A DNA stretch of 64,000 nucleotides from Sneathiella sp. P13V-1. Lineage in GTDB: Bacteria > Pseudomonadota > Alphaproteobacteria > Sneathiellales > Sneathiellaceae. The DNA lies in NCBI RefSeq assembly GCF_015143595.1, contig NZ_WYEU01000002.1, positions 1,116,001 through 1,180,000 on the forward strand, read 5' to 3'. Under the pieces are notes generated by a model. That model was not told the origin of the DNA. It saw only the letters and a list, made by a program, of their open reading frames with translations, and ran no database searches. A program made the position numbers and the translations under genes. Position 1 is the stretch's first letter, and each line of letters starts with the position of its first letter. This document shows positions 8,959-17,057 of the stretch, piece by piece.

Positions 8959-10119
8959 ATGAGATTTGATACCATTCAAAAGCTTGTCAGCAACAAAAGC
9001 AGCGTTATTGTGGCCGCCAAAAAAACACTGGCTGCCATAACACTCCTTTGCTTTACATTCAGTAATGCGCAGGGCGCATCTCGTATTAAGGACATTGCAG
9101 ATTTTGAAGGTGTTCGCGACAATATCCTTGTGGGGTATGGATTGGTCGTTGGCTTGGATGGTACAGGCGATGGCCTCAACAACTCCCCGTTCACACAACA
9201 AAGCCTTGAAGCCATGTTGGAACGCCTTGGTGTCAACACCCGAGGCGCAGATGCTAAAACAGACAATGTGGCGGCCGTTGTCGTAACGGCTACACTGCCT
9301 CCGTTCGCCCGACAGGGAACTACCATTGATGTCGCTATCAGTTCCATAGGTGATGCGGAAAGCCTGCTTGGCGGCACATTGATCGTCACTCCTCTTATGG
9401 CTGCTGATGGTGAAGTCTATGCCGTCGCACAAGGTTCGGTGAATGTTGCCGGTTTTAGCGCTGGCGGCGAAGCTGTTACAGTTACAAAAGGCGTACCAAC
9501 TGCCGGACGTATCGCAAATGGCGCCATTGTGGAGCGTGAACTAAGTTTCGATTTGGCAAGTATGTCTTCTTTGCGCATCTCTCTGCGTAATCCTGACTTT
9601 ACAACGTCTCGCCGTATTGAGCAGGCCATTAACAAGTTCGCAGGCAACAATATTGCCAAATCAACTGACCCTTCTACTGTGGTGCTTAACCTGCAAGGCA
9701 GCAAACGCAAAGATATGGTGTCGTTAATCACGGACATTGAACAACTAAAAGTTCAACCGGATCAAATCGCCAGAGTGGTAATTGATGAACAATCCGGGAT
9801 CATTGTCATCGGTCAGGAAGTGAAAGTCGACACGGTGGCAATTGCTCAGGGAAATCTCACCGTCAAAATCACCGAAACACCCCAGGTCTCTCAACCCACT
9901 CCTTTCTCTGAGGGAGGTGAGACAGTTGTTGTCCCTCGAACAGAGGTTGAGGTGACAGAAGATGAGGATCGGAAATTAACCGTACTCAGCTCAGGTGTTC
10001 GCCTTCAGGATCTCGTTGATGGTCTTAATGCTCTTGGCATTGGCCCACGTGACATGATTTCAATACTGCAAGCCATCAAGGCTGCAGGCGCCCTCCAAGC
10101 AGAAATCGAGTTGATGTAA
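8959..10119 (+). CDS. flgI: Flagellar P-ring protein FlgI
   Basis: Forms the periplasmic P-ring, the bushing around the flagellar rod. The 386 residues include a Sec signal peptide (about 1-40, with a hydrophobic AAITLLCFTFSNAQGA region). The mature start ASRIKDIADFEGVRDN and the GYGLVVGLDGTGD motif are diagnostic. The C-terminus LGIGPRDMISILQAIKAAGALQAEIELM matches the family end in separate segments. Its stop overlaps the start of the next gene by one base (TAATG), indicating translational coupling. Transcription is expected from the sigma-54 promoter just upstream. Confidence 0.97.
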   Translation: MRFDTIQKLVSNKSSVIVAAKKTLAAITLLCFTFSNAQGASRIKDIADFEGVRDNILVGYGLVVGLDGTGDGLNNSPFTQQSLEAMLERLGVNTRGADAKTDNVAAVVVTATLPPFARQGTTIDVAISSIGDAESLLGGTLIVTPLMAADGEVYAVAQGSVNVAGFSAGGEAVTVTKGVPTAGRIANGAIVERELSFDLASMSSLRISLRNPDFTTSRRIEQAINKFAGNNIAKSTDPSTVVLNLQGSKRKDMVSLITDIEQLKVQPDQIARVVIDEQSGIIVIGQEVKVDTVAIAQGNLTVKITETPQVSQPTPFSEGGETVVVPRTEVEVTEDEDRKLTVLSSGVRLQDLVDGLNALGIGPRDMISILQAIKAAGALQAEIELM

Positions 10120-10427
10120 TGACTGATCAAATTCACACTACTGGTCAGATAAGCCTTGTGAAGACGCAAGGCCCTACTGGCACTAAACAAAATGATCTGC
10201 AAGCCCGCAAAACGGCAGAAGAATTTGAAGCCTTCTTCCTAAGTCAGGTCCTCAACAGCATGTCAGCGGGCATCGAAACCGATGCAACCTTTGGCGGAGG
10301 CGAGTCCGAAAAGATTTTCCGCTCAATGCTCAATGATGAATACGCAAAATCAATGAGCAGATCAGGTGGCGGCGTGGGCATTGCAGATGCGGTCTACCGT
10401 GAAATCCTTGCACTGCAGGAGGTTTAA
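10119..10427 (+). CDS. Rod-binding protein, FlgJ N-terminal type (CheL-like)
   Basis: Short 102-residue protein carrying only the rod-binding domain of FlgJ, without the muramidase domain of enterobacterial FlgJ. The core is AEEFEAFFLSQVLNSM, a glycine-rich FGGGESEKIF segment and a SRSGGGVGIADAVYREIL helix. In alphaproteobacteria this stand-alone form follows flgI and is often called CheL or FlgJ-like; it aids rod assembly through the peptidoglycan. It overlaps flgI by one base and abuts the next gene, so all three are one operon. Confidence 0.88.
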   Translation: MTDQIHTTGQISLVKTQGPTGTKQNDLQARKTAEEFEAFFLSQVLNSMSAGIETDATFGGGESEKIFRSMLNDEYAKSMSRSGGGVGIADAVYREILALQEV

Positions 10428-10916
10428 ATGAACCAGATTATTCAACAACAGCACACTCAACAAAGAGCACCTGCTCTTTTGCCCCCAAAAGAACTTGCTG
10501 AAAAAATTGCGCGTTTGAAACAAATCCTGGAGTTTGAAAACGAACTGATTTCCTTGCGAAACGCAAAAGCAATGACTGAACACCAGTCTGAAAAAACAAG
10601 ATTGGTCGGCATTTACAATCAGCAGATGACGCTCATCAGCCGCAACCCGGAACAATATAAACGCTTTCCAAAGTCCGATGTGGATTATTTAAAAGAGGTA
10701 AGTCAGGAGTTTTATGAAGTTCTGGATACTCACTTCAGAAAGCTGTCTTCAGTGAAGAGTGTAACAGAAGGTATTGTTAAAGCCGTGGCAGAAGAAGCCG
10801 CCAAGAAAAAAGCGCCGCCGCCAACGTACAATGCTTCCGCGGCCATTAATAGTACCGTGTCCTCTACCAATCGACGAACTCTTGGCAGTGCCATTTCATG
10901 CAATGAGGTTGTATGA
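10428..10916 (+). CDS. Putative FlgN-like flagellar protein
   Basis: A 162-residue, mostly helical protein starting directly after the rod-binding gene with a GGAGG ribosome-binding site overlapping that gene's end. A long helix (about 20-60, KELAEKIARLKQILEFENELISLRNAKA) and a second helix around 85-115 resemble the FlgN chaperone fold, which binds hook-associated proteins FlgK and FlgL. The C-terminus is low-complexity and rich in Ser, Asn and Thr. The FlgN assignment rests on helical pattern and operon position; clear sequence identity is not visible. Confidence 0.5.
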   Translation: MNQIIQQQHTQQRAPALLPPKELAEKIARLKQILEFENELISLRNAKAMTEHQSEKTRLVGIYNQQMTLISRNPEQYKRFPKSDVDYLKEVSQEFYEVLDTHFRKLSSVKSVTEGIVKAVAEEAAKKKAPPPTYNASAAINSTVSSTNRRTLGSAISCNEVV

Positions 10917-10970
10917 ACAATATTTATGAAAGCTGCTCAAGCCATCAAAAAGGCGAGCACAAAGAAAGAT

Positions 10971-11005
10971 GTGTGAGAACAGTCAGCTAACTGCTGTTCT
11001 CACAC
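10971..11005. terminator. Long hairpin between convergent flgN-like and flaG-like genes
   Basis: GTGTGAGAACAG (10971-10982) is perfectly complementary to CTGTTCTCACAC (10994-11005), and the stem can extend by CAG/CTG with one bulged T. It covers the stop codon of the minus-strand flaG-like gene. There is no clean U-run on the plus strand; the minus strand continues into a pyrimidine-rich ATCTTTCTTT. It could act as a bidirectional 3' end or stability element. Confidence 0.5.
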
Positions 11006-11377
11006 TTCGCTATCTACAGCAATTCCTTCGAGCTCACGATAGTAAGCCACACGGCGAAGCACATAATCGCCAGGAAACTGCTTAACAACTTCACCAGTTT
11101 CAGAATTAACCAATCTGTAAACAAAGCGACCGCTGTCTCTATCTCTATCAATCGAAAACCGGCTATTAGGCTCACTCTCTTCTTCAAAGAAAACCCCAAT
11201 AGCTTGCTCCGCACGACGAACAGGATCCTCAATCTGAGTTTCAGATGCCTGTTGTTCTATCGCCTGCAAAGCGCCTGCTTCACCCTCTCGACGACTTCCG
11301 AATGCCTGGGTTCGACCCTCAGAACTCTTCACCTCGATCGGAGAAACCCCCGGTTTTGAAATCGGGGCTACGTCCAT
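11000..11377 (-). CDS. FlaG-like flagellar protein
   Basis: Protein of about 125 residues whose C-terminal half (about 75-115) carries the FlaG signature: FSIDRDRDSGRFVYRLV followed by NSETGEVVKQFPGDYVLR. FlaG proteins affect filament length and sit near flagellin genes; the molecular role is unclear. The N-terminal half is polar and probably disordered. ATG 11377 was chosen because GAGAGGAG stands eight bases before it; a TTG at 11398 is in frame but unlikely. It appears to be transcribed from a sigma-54 promoter about 330 bases upstream, leaving an unusually long leader. Confidence 0.65.
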   Translation of the reverse strand: MDVAPISKPGVSPIEVKSSEGRTQAFGSRREGEAGALQAIEQQASETQIEDPVRRAEQAIGVFFEEESEPNSRFSIDRDRDSGRFVYRLVNSETGEVVKQFPGDYVLRRVAYYRELEGIAVDSEV

Positions 11378-11398
11378 TATCGCAACTCCTCTCTTCAA

Positions 11399-11703
11399 AT
11401 AAACGCGTAATTATACGCAGGATTTCGTTACCAAATGGTAAAAGTCACGGTCCCCCGCTCCTTTCCCCCTTAAAACAGGGCCATATTTAGCAAATTCACG
11501 AACAACACACAATATACTGTCTTGTCACATAAATAATGCAATTTGGTAACAACGATTGGGAGAAATATCTGAAACAAGTCAGACTTAAGGAAAGGAATAG
11601 CCAGACTAGATAAATAATCTGCCTCGGTACAAACAACTTTAAGAAACTTCCCTATTCTTAGGTCAAAGCTACAGCTTCAGGTATTTTACCCGGTATACAA
11701 TTT
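11399..11703 (-). other. Long untranslated leader upstream of flaG-like gene
   Basis: No ATG-initiated reading frame of meaningful length exists on either strand. TTACCAAAT (from about 11428) and ATTTGGTAA (from about 11540) are complementary and could close a structure of roughly 110 bases in the RNA. TTACC-AAAT-GGTAA is itself an inverted repeat. If the sigma-54 promoter at 11704-11718 is used, this whole stretch is 5' UTR. No known riboswitch was recognised. Confidence 0.35.
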
Positions 11704-11718
11704 GCAAAAATAGTGCCA
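11704..11718 (-). promoter_or_regulatory. Sigma-54 promoter reading toward flaG-like gene
   Basis: On the minus strand the sequence reads TGGCACTATTTTTGC. GG and GC are 10 bases apart and 14 of 15 positions fit the RpoN consensus at its fixed bases. Predicted start of transcription is near 11692. FlbD-like palindromes lie 80-140 bases upstream, the usual enhancer distance. Confidence 0.7.
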
Positions 11719-11755
11719 ATTTAGAAATCAGCGTAAACTATTGTTTTTATTGAAT

Positions 11756-11770
11756 TTAACACTTAATTAA
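11756..11770. promoter_or_regulatory. CtrA-type box
   Basis: TTAACACTTAATTAA is an exact TTAA-N7-TTAA, the binding motif of the cell-cycle regulator CtrA, and is followed by CC as in many known sites. It lies between the sigma-54 promoter and the palindrome cluster. The AT-rich context raises the chance rate, so binding is an inference. Confidence 0.5.
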
Positions 11771-11784
11771 CCGCACCTCATCTA

Positions 11785-11848
11785 GGCAATATTTGCCTAT
11801 ATCGGCAAATATTGCCGAGGCATATCCAAAAAGCAGGCAATAATTGCC
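11785..11848. promoter_or_regulatory. Three GGCAA-N3-TTGCC palindromes, likely FlbD enhancer array
   Basis: Three 13-bp palindromes: GGCAATATTTGCC (11785-11797), GGCAAATATTGCC (11804-11816) and GGCAATAATTGCC (11836-11848). The first two are also exact reverse complements of each other, forming a perfect 13-bp-arm inverted repeat with a 6-base spacer. The GGCAA...TTGCC core resembles the ftr element bound by the flagellar activator FlbD as I recall it. Position upstream of a sigma-54 promoter fits an enhancer. Confidence 0.6.
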
Positions 11849-11850
11849 AC

Positions 11851-11887
11851 AAAAAACCCGGCTGATCCAATGATCAAATACCGGGTT
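11851..11887 (-). terminator. Intrinsic terminator of the ldtR-like gene
   Basis: On the minus strand AACCCGG pairs with CCGGGTT, with an inner TGATC/GATCA stem, followed by a run of six T. It starts 24 bases after the stop codon of the MarR-family gene. Confidence 0.85.
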
Positions 11888-11910
11888 AGGTTCTGCTGTT
11901 TTAGGAACTT

Positions 11911-12360
11911 TTAGATGCCGAAATGAATCTGATCTGCCCAAATTCTTTCAATTTGCCTCAACGCACTCCGAATAAGCTTCATATCAGGTGCCGGATCCGA
12001 ATTTGCCAGTTTTTGCGCCTGAGCTTCTTCGGACTTGTTCAGACGCTCAATAAGATCTAATCCTTTTTCAGAAAGACGGATCATTGTCGCTCGGCGATCT
12101 CTTTCAGATTTTTCCTGAATGAGATAGTGTTTCTGCTCCAACTTCTTAAGGTTATATGAGGCATTAGATCCTTGATAATAACCCCGTGCCATCAACTCAC
12201 GCACATTTACTTCTTCTTCACCGATATTAACCAGAAGAAGCGCTTGCACTGCGTTAATATCCTTCACACCGATCTGATCTAACTCAACGCGTACCACATC
12301 AAGAAAACGTCTGTGAAGACGTTCAATCAGCCGTGTCATTTCGCGATAATCTTCTACCAC
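11911..12360 (-). CDS. MarR-family regulator, LdtR-like
   Basis: Winged-helix MarR-family repressor or activator of 149 residues. The pattern LIERLHRRFLDVV, then INAVQALLLVNIGEEEVNVRELMARGYYQGSN and SYNLKKLEQKHYLIQ in separate segments, closely follows LdtR of Rhizobiales and Liberibacter, which controls an L,D-transpeptidase gene and stress tolerance. The wing contains ERDRRATMIRL, the conserved Asp-Arg-Arg of MarR proteins. No L,D-transpeptidase gene is adjacent, so the target is unknown. It is monocistronic with its own terminator. The GGCAA/TTGCC palindromes downstream are more probably FlbD sites than LdtR operators. Confidence 0.75.
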   Translation of the reverse strand: MVEDYREMTRLIERLHRRFLDVVRVELDQIGVKDINAVQALLLVNIGEEEVNVRELMARGYYQGSNASYNLKKLEQKHYLIQEKSERDRRATMIRLSEKGLDLIERLNKSEEAQAQKLANSDPAPDMKLIRSALRQIERIWADQIHFGI

Positions 12361-12906
12361 TGGATCCCCTTCGCAATCTTTCTTTGGGCATCAGCCCGCA
12401 ATAAGTCCCTCGTAACTTCTCTCAACAACATTAAAGAATAGTAAAACAGAACTGTTTTTCGCGAGAAAAGAGTCATGAGTAGAGAAAAACGAAATTACCC
12501 TAATCAATTTTCATCTAAAAATGCATTTCTAAGGCCACACATTAAGCAGTTAATTAATATTCAAATATAAAAGGGTTTTCTATTACCCAAAAACAAGACA
12601 ACAAAAACAATATCTAGATTGCCCCGTTAACCATACCACTAATCATAGTGCTGTATTCACATTTATCTCCAACACGCGTCTAATTTCTGATGGTTAATTC
12701 ACACGAATCAACTGTGGCATTTTCGCACACATTTCGCGATAAATTGATTAAAATTGAAATTTGAGTTGCAAAAACAAGCCGTTCAAAGGGTTAATGATTC
12801 TGCAAGAAAATTATGAATCACAACGGTTTATTAGCTTTTGCAATATAAATCTGAGGGGTCGATTCGCATAAAACTGCGACAAATGCCTCCAGAAGGAAGT
12901 GGTCTT
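12361..12906. promoter_or_regulatory. Intergenic region with CtrA half-sites and GANTC sites
   Basis: No coding sequence was seen in these 546 bases. Two CtrA-type 8-mers stand in opposite orientation, TTAACCAT at 12627-12634 and ATGGTTAA at 12690-12697. Three GANTC sequences, the CcrM methylation target, occur at 12705, 12796 and 12815. TTAATTAA around 12550 is AT-rich and near-matches the full CtrA box. It should hold the promoters of the ldtR-like gene (left) and the DUF2336 gene (right). Confidence 0.35.
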
Positions 12907-14067
12907 ATGGCTTTGAGTGAAGGTTTAGGTTTGAACGATCTGATCGCGCTATCCCGTAATGATAGCCGGGCCGCTCGTAGACGCCTTTTCGAAGATATGG
13001 GAAGTTTATTCCTCTCTGAAGAAGAGCGCATGACCGAGCAAGAACGCGCACATATTTCAGACATCATGACCAAGCTGATTAAGGAAGTAGAGATGTCAGT
13101 CAGACTATCTCTTTCAGAGAAACTCTCTGACCTTGAGGAAGCCCCAGAAGAACTTGTCACACTGCTTGCCAATGATGAAATTGACGTCGCCCGTCCGCTT
13201 CTAGTCAAAAGCCGCGTCCTTAAAGACCCGGATCTCCTCATGATTATCGAGCGGCGCAGCAAGGAACATATGCTTGCCATCACTGAACGGGATAGCATTA
13301 GCCCCCTTGTGAGCGACATGCTGATTGAACTGGGTGATGAAGATGTTATGGAACAACTTATCCGTAACAATGATGCAGAGATTTCTGAAGAGGCGCTCGC
13401 CTTATTGGTTGAGGAAAGCAGGCGTGTCGACGGTTTTCAAGAGCCCCTACTCGCAAGACACGACTTACCAACCGAACTTGCTCACAAAATGTTCTGGTGG
13501 GTATCCGCTGCTCTTAGAAGGCACATTATTGAGAATTTTAAAATCAATCCGGATTTCCTGGATCGGCAAATTCATAGATCAACTCAAGCAATATTGGACG
13601 ACGATAGCATTCCGGAATTTGGGGAGACACACGCTGATAGGCTGGCAGCACATCTTGAAGCACGAAATGATCTGACAGAGCGTACCTTGATCCAATCTCT
13701 CAAAAGCAATCAGATCAGGTTGTTTCTTGCGGGGCTTGCGATCAAATCAGGGCTGCCCCCGCAAACTCTGGGAGATTTCGTCCATAACCGAAATGCTGAG
13801 TCCATGGCGGTTGTCTGCAAGGCATTGTCATTTGATAGAAACAGTTTTTCGGCAATTTTTCTGCTCACTCGCCGTGGTGGAGCATCAACGTCAGATGGAC
13901 GCGCCGCGATCCAGCCGGCCGAGGTCGAGGCAGTTATGAAATTTTATGACAATCTGAATGTGGACAATGCACAGCTTGTGCTGGAACACTGGCGCATGAA
14001 CACAGGATATTCAGAGGCAATAGATCAAATCAACGGTAACGACAATGATCAGATGGTTTATCTATGA
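12907..14067 (+). CDS. DUF2336 domain protein
   Basis: A 386-residue, highly acidic and helical protein of the alphaproteobacterial DUF2336 family, whose function is unknown. Conserved elements are LVTLLANDEIDVARPLLV, a repeated helical region resembling HEAT-type repeats, and the PTELAHKMFWWVSAALR motif. No membrane segment or signal peptide is visible. ATG 12907 was chosen because AAGGAAGT precedes it by about six bases; an in-frame TTG at 12838 lacks this. It lies 63 bases before a histidine kinase gene and is a paralogue of the protein at 15853-16965, with the kinase between them. Confidence 0.85.
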   Translation: MALSEGLGLNDLIALSRNDSRAARRRLFEDMGSLFLSEEERMTEQERAHISDIMTKLIKEVEMSVRLSLSEKLSDLEEAPEELVTLLANDEIDVARPLLVKSRVLKDPDLLMIIERRSKEHMLAITERDSISPLVSDMLIELGDEDVMEQLIRNNDAEISEEALALLVEESRRVDGFQEPLLARHDLPTELAHKMFWWVSAALRRHIIENFKINPDFLDRQIHRSTQAILDDDSIPEFGETHADRLAAHLEARNDLTERTLIQSLKSNQIRLFLAGLAIKSGLPPQTLGDFVHNRNAESMAVVCKALSFDRNSFSAIFLLTRRGGASTSDGRAAIQPAEVEAVMKFYDNLNVDNAQLVLEHWRMNTGYSEAIDQINGNDNDQMVYL

Positions 14068-14130
14068 AGGCTGTTTTTAAGGTGAATTTGACAGGTGGGG
14101 AGTAATCAGCAGAAGCTGGTTGAAAACTAA

Positions 14131-15744
14131 ATGACAAAGAAAACATCAGGAAGTGTCGTATCATTGCGCGGTAGTGTTAAAAACACTGACAGTGCAACGA
14201 TATCAGGTATACAAAGCGCCATAAGCAGGGACTTTTTCGATGCTGTATTCGATCAAGCACAGGCGATGTATATTGCACGACCAGATGGATCAGTCCTTTA
14301 TGTAAACTCCGGTTATCAGGAAATCTTCTCCACCTCTTCCAACAGTCGCGCTAAAGACAAGTTATTCCCTTCCCTAAGCTCCGATCACCTTGAAATCATC
14401 AATCGCATTGCCGTCAGTAAGGAAGCGGAAACCAAACAGGTCGCTATAGAGACCGTAAAAGGGACGGAATATTATCTTTCTCGCCACTTCCCAATTACTG
14501 ACAATAACGACAACTTTATTGCAATTTGCGGCTCGTTTATTAATTCAACGCGTCAGGTAAATGCCGAAATACGTCTTCGCCTTGAAAAACGGCGTTTCTT
14601 GGATATTACTCGGGCAGCATCCGACTGGATTTGGGAAACAGATGCTGATGGCAGCCTCACCTATGTTTCCGATCGCGCTGTACAAGCCGTGGGCCTCCCT
14701 CCGCTTCTTCTGAAAGGGAAACAGCTTACAGATCTTGGTACCTTTAACGCAGAAACCGGCCGCTTGAGTAAGGCAGAAGCAGCTATTGCAAAGCATATCC
14801 CGTTTCGCGCTGTCCCCATGACAATCATAGGGCGTGAGGGAGATAAAAAAATCTTCAATATCAGCGGTGTACCTGTCTTCAACGAAAAAGGACGTTTTGT
14901 TGGCTACCGGGGAACAAGCGATGATATAACAGCGCGGCTTGTGGCGGAAGACGAAGCATCTTCTTCAAAAGCCGACCTTGAAATGGCCATAGCTGAAATT
15001 ACCCGCAAAAACATGCAGCTGGAAATGACCGCCAAGAAAGCTGTCGCGGCTGCACGGGCCAAAGATGAGTTTCTGGCAACCATGAGCCATGAGCTTAGAA
15101 CACCTTTAAATGCAATTATTGGTTTTGCAGAGGTGATGGGCATGGAGACCTTCGGCCCTCTTGAGGGGAAATACAAGGAATATGTGAGCGATATTCTTAA
15201 TTCTGGCCGACATCTGCTGTCGTTAATTGAGGACATCCTCGACATCGCACGTATTGAGAGCGATCGTATTCCAGTGGAAATTGAGAAAACATCTCTGCGC
15301 CAAATGATCGAAGACGCCACTTCTTTGGTCAGCAAGCACGCCGATGAAAAGTCCATCGATATCAGTGATTTTGTCGTAAATGAAGACTTTGACCTTAAGG
15401 TAGATCCGACACGCTGCTTACAGATTATCGTCAATATTTTGGGGAATGCTGTTAAATTTACCCAAAGCGGAGGAAGTGTCGGACTCGAAACACGTATTGA
15501 TGGTTCTAGCATTCTTCTAACTATTTGGGACACCGGTCCAGGTATCGATGCGTCTGAGCTTGATAATATCTTTGAAGCCTTTAGACAGGCGCATAACGGC
15601 ATCTACAGCCGAGGAGAGGAAGGCGTAGGCCTGGGCCTAACTCTTTCCCTTAAATTGGCACGTCTAATGGAGGGCGACATCACCGTCGAAAGTGAAGTTG
15701 GTGTAGGAAGTCGCTTTACAATTCGCTTACCACTAATGCTTTAA
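14131..15744 (+). CDS. Orphan PAS-domain sensor histidine kinase
   Basis: Cytoplasmic histidine kinase of 537 residues with no membrane segment. Order: PAS domain (about 35-135, QAMYIARPDGSVLYVNSGYQ), second PAS with PAC (about 155-265, DWIWETDADGSLTYVSD), a coiled linker (270-310), HisKA with the phosphorylated His320 in SHELRTPLNAI, and HATPase_c (about 420-535) with N, G1 and G2 boxes (NILGNAVKFT, WDTGPGID, GVGLGLTLSLK). It ends at the ATPase, so it has no receiver, and no response regulator is adjacent. Two DUF2336 genes flank it on the same strand, suggesting they act with it. PAS ligands are unknown. Confidence 0.92.
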   Translation: MTKKTSGSVVSLRGSVKNTDSATISGIQSAISRDFFDAVFDQAQAMYIARPDGSVLYVNSGYQEIFSTSSNSRAKDKLFPSLSSDHLEIINRIAVSKEAETKQVAIETVKGTEYYLSRHFPITDNNDNFIAICGSFINSTRQVNAEIRLRLEKRRFLDITRAASDWIWETDADGSLTYVSDRAVQAVGLPPLLLKGKQLTDLGTFNAETGRLSKAEAAIAKHIPFRAVPMTIIGREGDKKIFNISGVPVFNEKGRFVGYRGTSDDITARLVAEDEASSSKADLEMAIAEITRKNMQLEMTAKKAVAAARAKDEFLATMSHELRTPLNAIIGFAEVMGMETFGPLEGKYKEYVSDILNSGRHLLSLIEDILDIARIESDRIPVEIEKTSLRQMIEDATSLVSKHADEKSIDISDFVVNEDFDLKVDPTRCLQIIVNILGNAVKFTQSGGSVGLETRIDGSSILLTIWDTGPGIDASELDNIFEAFRQAHNGIYSRGEEGVGLGLTLSLKLARLMEGDITVESEVGVGSRFTIRLPLML

Positions 15745-15852
15745 TTCAGCTTAATTCTACATTGCCCGAAATTCATCTCGTCGATTTATCATTTATTAAG
15801 ATTACGGGGCGATCATCGGGGAATGGTATGATTTAAGTATTAGGCAAATAAA

Positions 15853-16965
15853 TTGAGTGCTCAAGGCTCTGATAACATAAACCAGATTTTGGGTCTGGTA
15901 GAACTAGCTGAGGACAGGTCTCCGACACAGCGAAAGTTCTTATACGAAAAAATCGGAAATTTTCTGATCGAAGATACTCACTCCTTCTCAACTGCAGAAA
16001 AGGAGTTGATGACGGATATTCTATGTAGAATCACGTCAGATGTTGAACATTCTATCCGTGCTCATTTTGCAAAACACATCGCCAACAAGGAAGGTATTCC
16101 TCATGACCTTCTTGTTTTCCTGGCTAATGATGAGATTGAAATTTCGCTCCCAATCTTGAAAGATTGCGGATTGTTAGATGAAACTGATCTCATTCAGGTA
16201 GTGCATACACGTTCAGTTCAGCACCAGTTAGCAATTGCTGCACGATCCAACATAAGTGGAACAGTATCAAAGGCTCTTTGCGATACTGGAAATGAAAAAG
16301 TCTGTATTGAACTTTTGAATAATCATACAGCAACCATCAACGAGAGCGAGCTCGAGTTTCTTGCGTTAAAATCAGAAAATATCGTCCCCTATCAACGCCC
16401 CCTTCTAAACCGACCATTTCTACCAGAACATATCGCCATCAAAATGTATCGTTGGGTATCGATCGCCCTGAAAGAGTTTATTAGTGAACATTTTGACATC
16501 GATCCCAGCCTTCTCCAAGTTGATCAAGCGGAACGTGAAGAAACCATTCGCTCTATTTCTGCTGAAAGCGACCCTTCGCAAATGCTTGTCAACAAATTGC
16601 ACCGTGCAGGCGAACTCTCAAATGGTTTCTTGATGAAATCTCTCAGGCAGGGCGAAATTGACCTGTTTGAAATAGGCTTTGCAAAATTGCTGGATGTAAG
16701 CAGATCAGAAATTCAAAAAATCCTATATAGTGAAGATATGCAGGTTATAGCTGTGGCATGCCGCGTTATTGAGCTGGATAAAGCCGTCTTTTCGACCCTG
16801 ATTGATCTGGTATCAAGCATCCATGAGGAGAGCGCCCCACTTGAGACAGAGGAGAAACAGGATCTGATTGCATTCTTTACGCTTCTCAAGCCGGAAGCCG
16901 CCGCGCGCGCCATTGTGAATAAATCCTTCATCAATGGTGATATCCGTTACTACGAGACAAATTAG
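15853..16965 (+). CDS. DUF2336 domain protein (second copy)
   Basis: A 370-residue helical protein clearly paralogous to the DUF2336 protein at 12907-14067: LVFLANDEIEISLPIL, LAIAARSNISGTVS and HIAIKMYRWVSIALK align with the equivalent segments there. Identity is moderate, so the copies are diverged rather than a recent duplication. A TTG start at 15853 is preceded by TAGG about eight bases away; no upstream in-frame ATG is available. The spacer from the histidine kinase is 108 bases. Function is unknown; synteny suggests shared signalling. Confidence 0.8.
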   Translation: MSAQGSDNINQILGLVELAEDRSPTQRKFLYEKIGNFLIEDTHSFSTAEKELMTDILCRITSDVEHSIRAHFAKHIANKEGIPHDLLVFLANDEIEISLPILKDCGLLDETDLIQVVHTRSVQHQLAIAARSNISGTVSKALCDTGNEKVCIELLNNHTATINESELEFLALKSENIVPYQRPLLNRPFLPEHIAIKMYRWVSIALKEFISEHFDIDPSLLQVDQAEREETIRSISAESDPSQMLVNKLHRAGELSNGFLMKSLRQGEIDLFEIGFAKLLDVSRSEIQKILYSEDMQVIAVACRVIELDKAVFSTLIDLVSSIHEESAPLETEEKQDLIAFFTLLKPEAAARAIVNKSFINGDIRYYETN

Positions 16966-17057
16966 CCAGCAGCATTCACTTGCAAAAACCACATTTGATT
17001 GTACCTTGTATTTAGTCCGTATTGAATCGCGACTTAAGAATGTAAGGGAAAAACAAC

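Noticed and set aside
10971-11005. Long hairpin as an insertion-sequence terminal repeat
   Set aside because: No second copy, target duplication or transposase was seen; its place between convergent genes suits a 3' end element.
11785-11848. Palindrome cluster as LdtR operator
   Set aside because: It lies downstream of the ldtR-like gene and beyond its terminator, whereas its distance to the sigma-54 promoter fits enhancer sites better.
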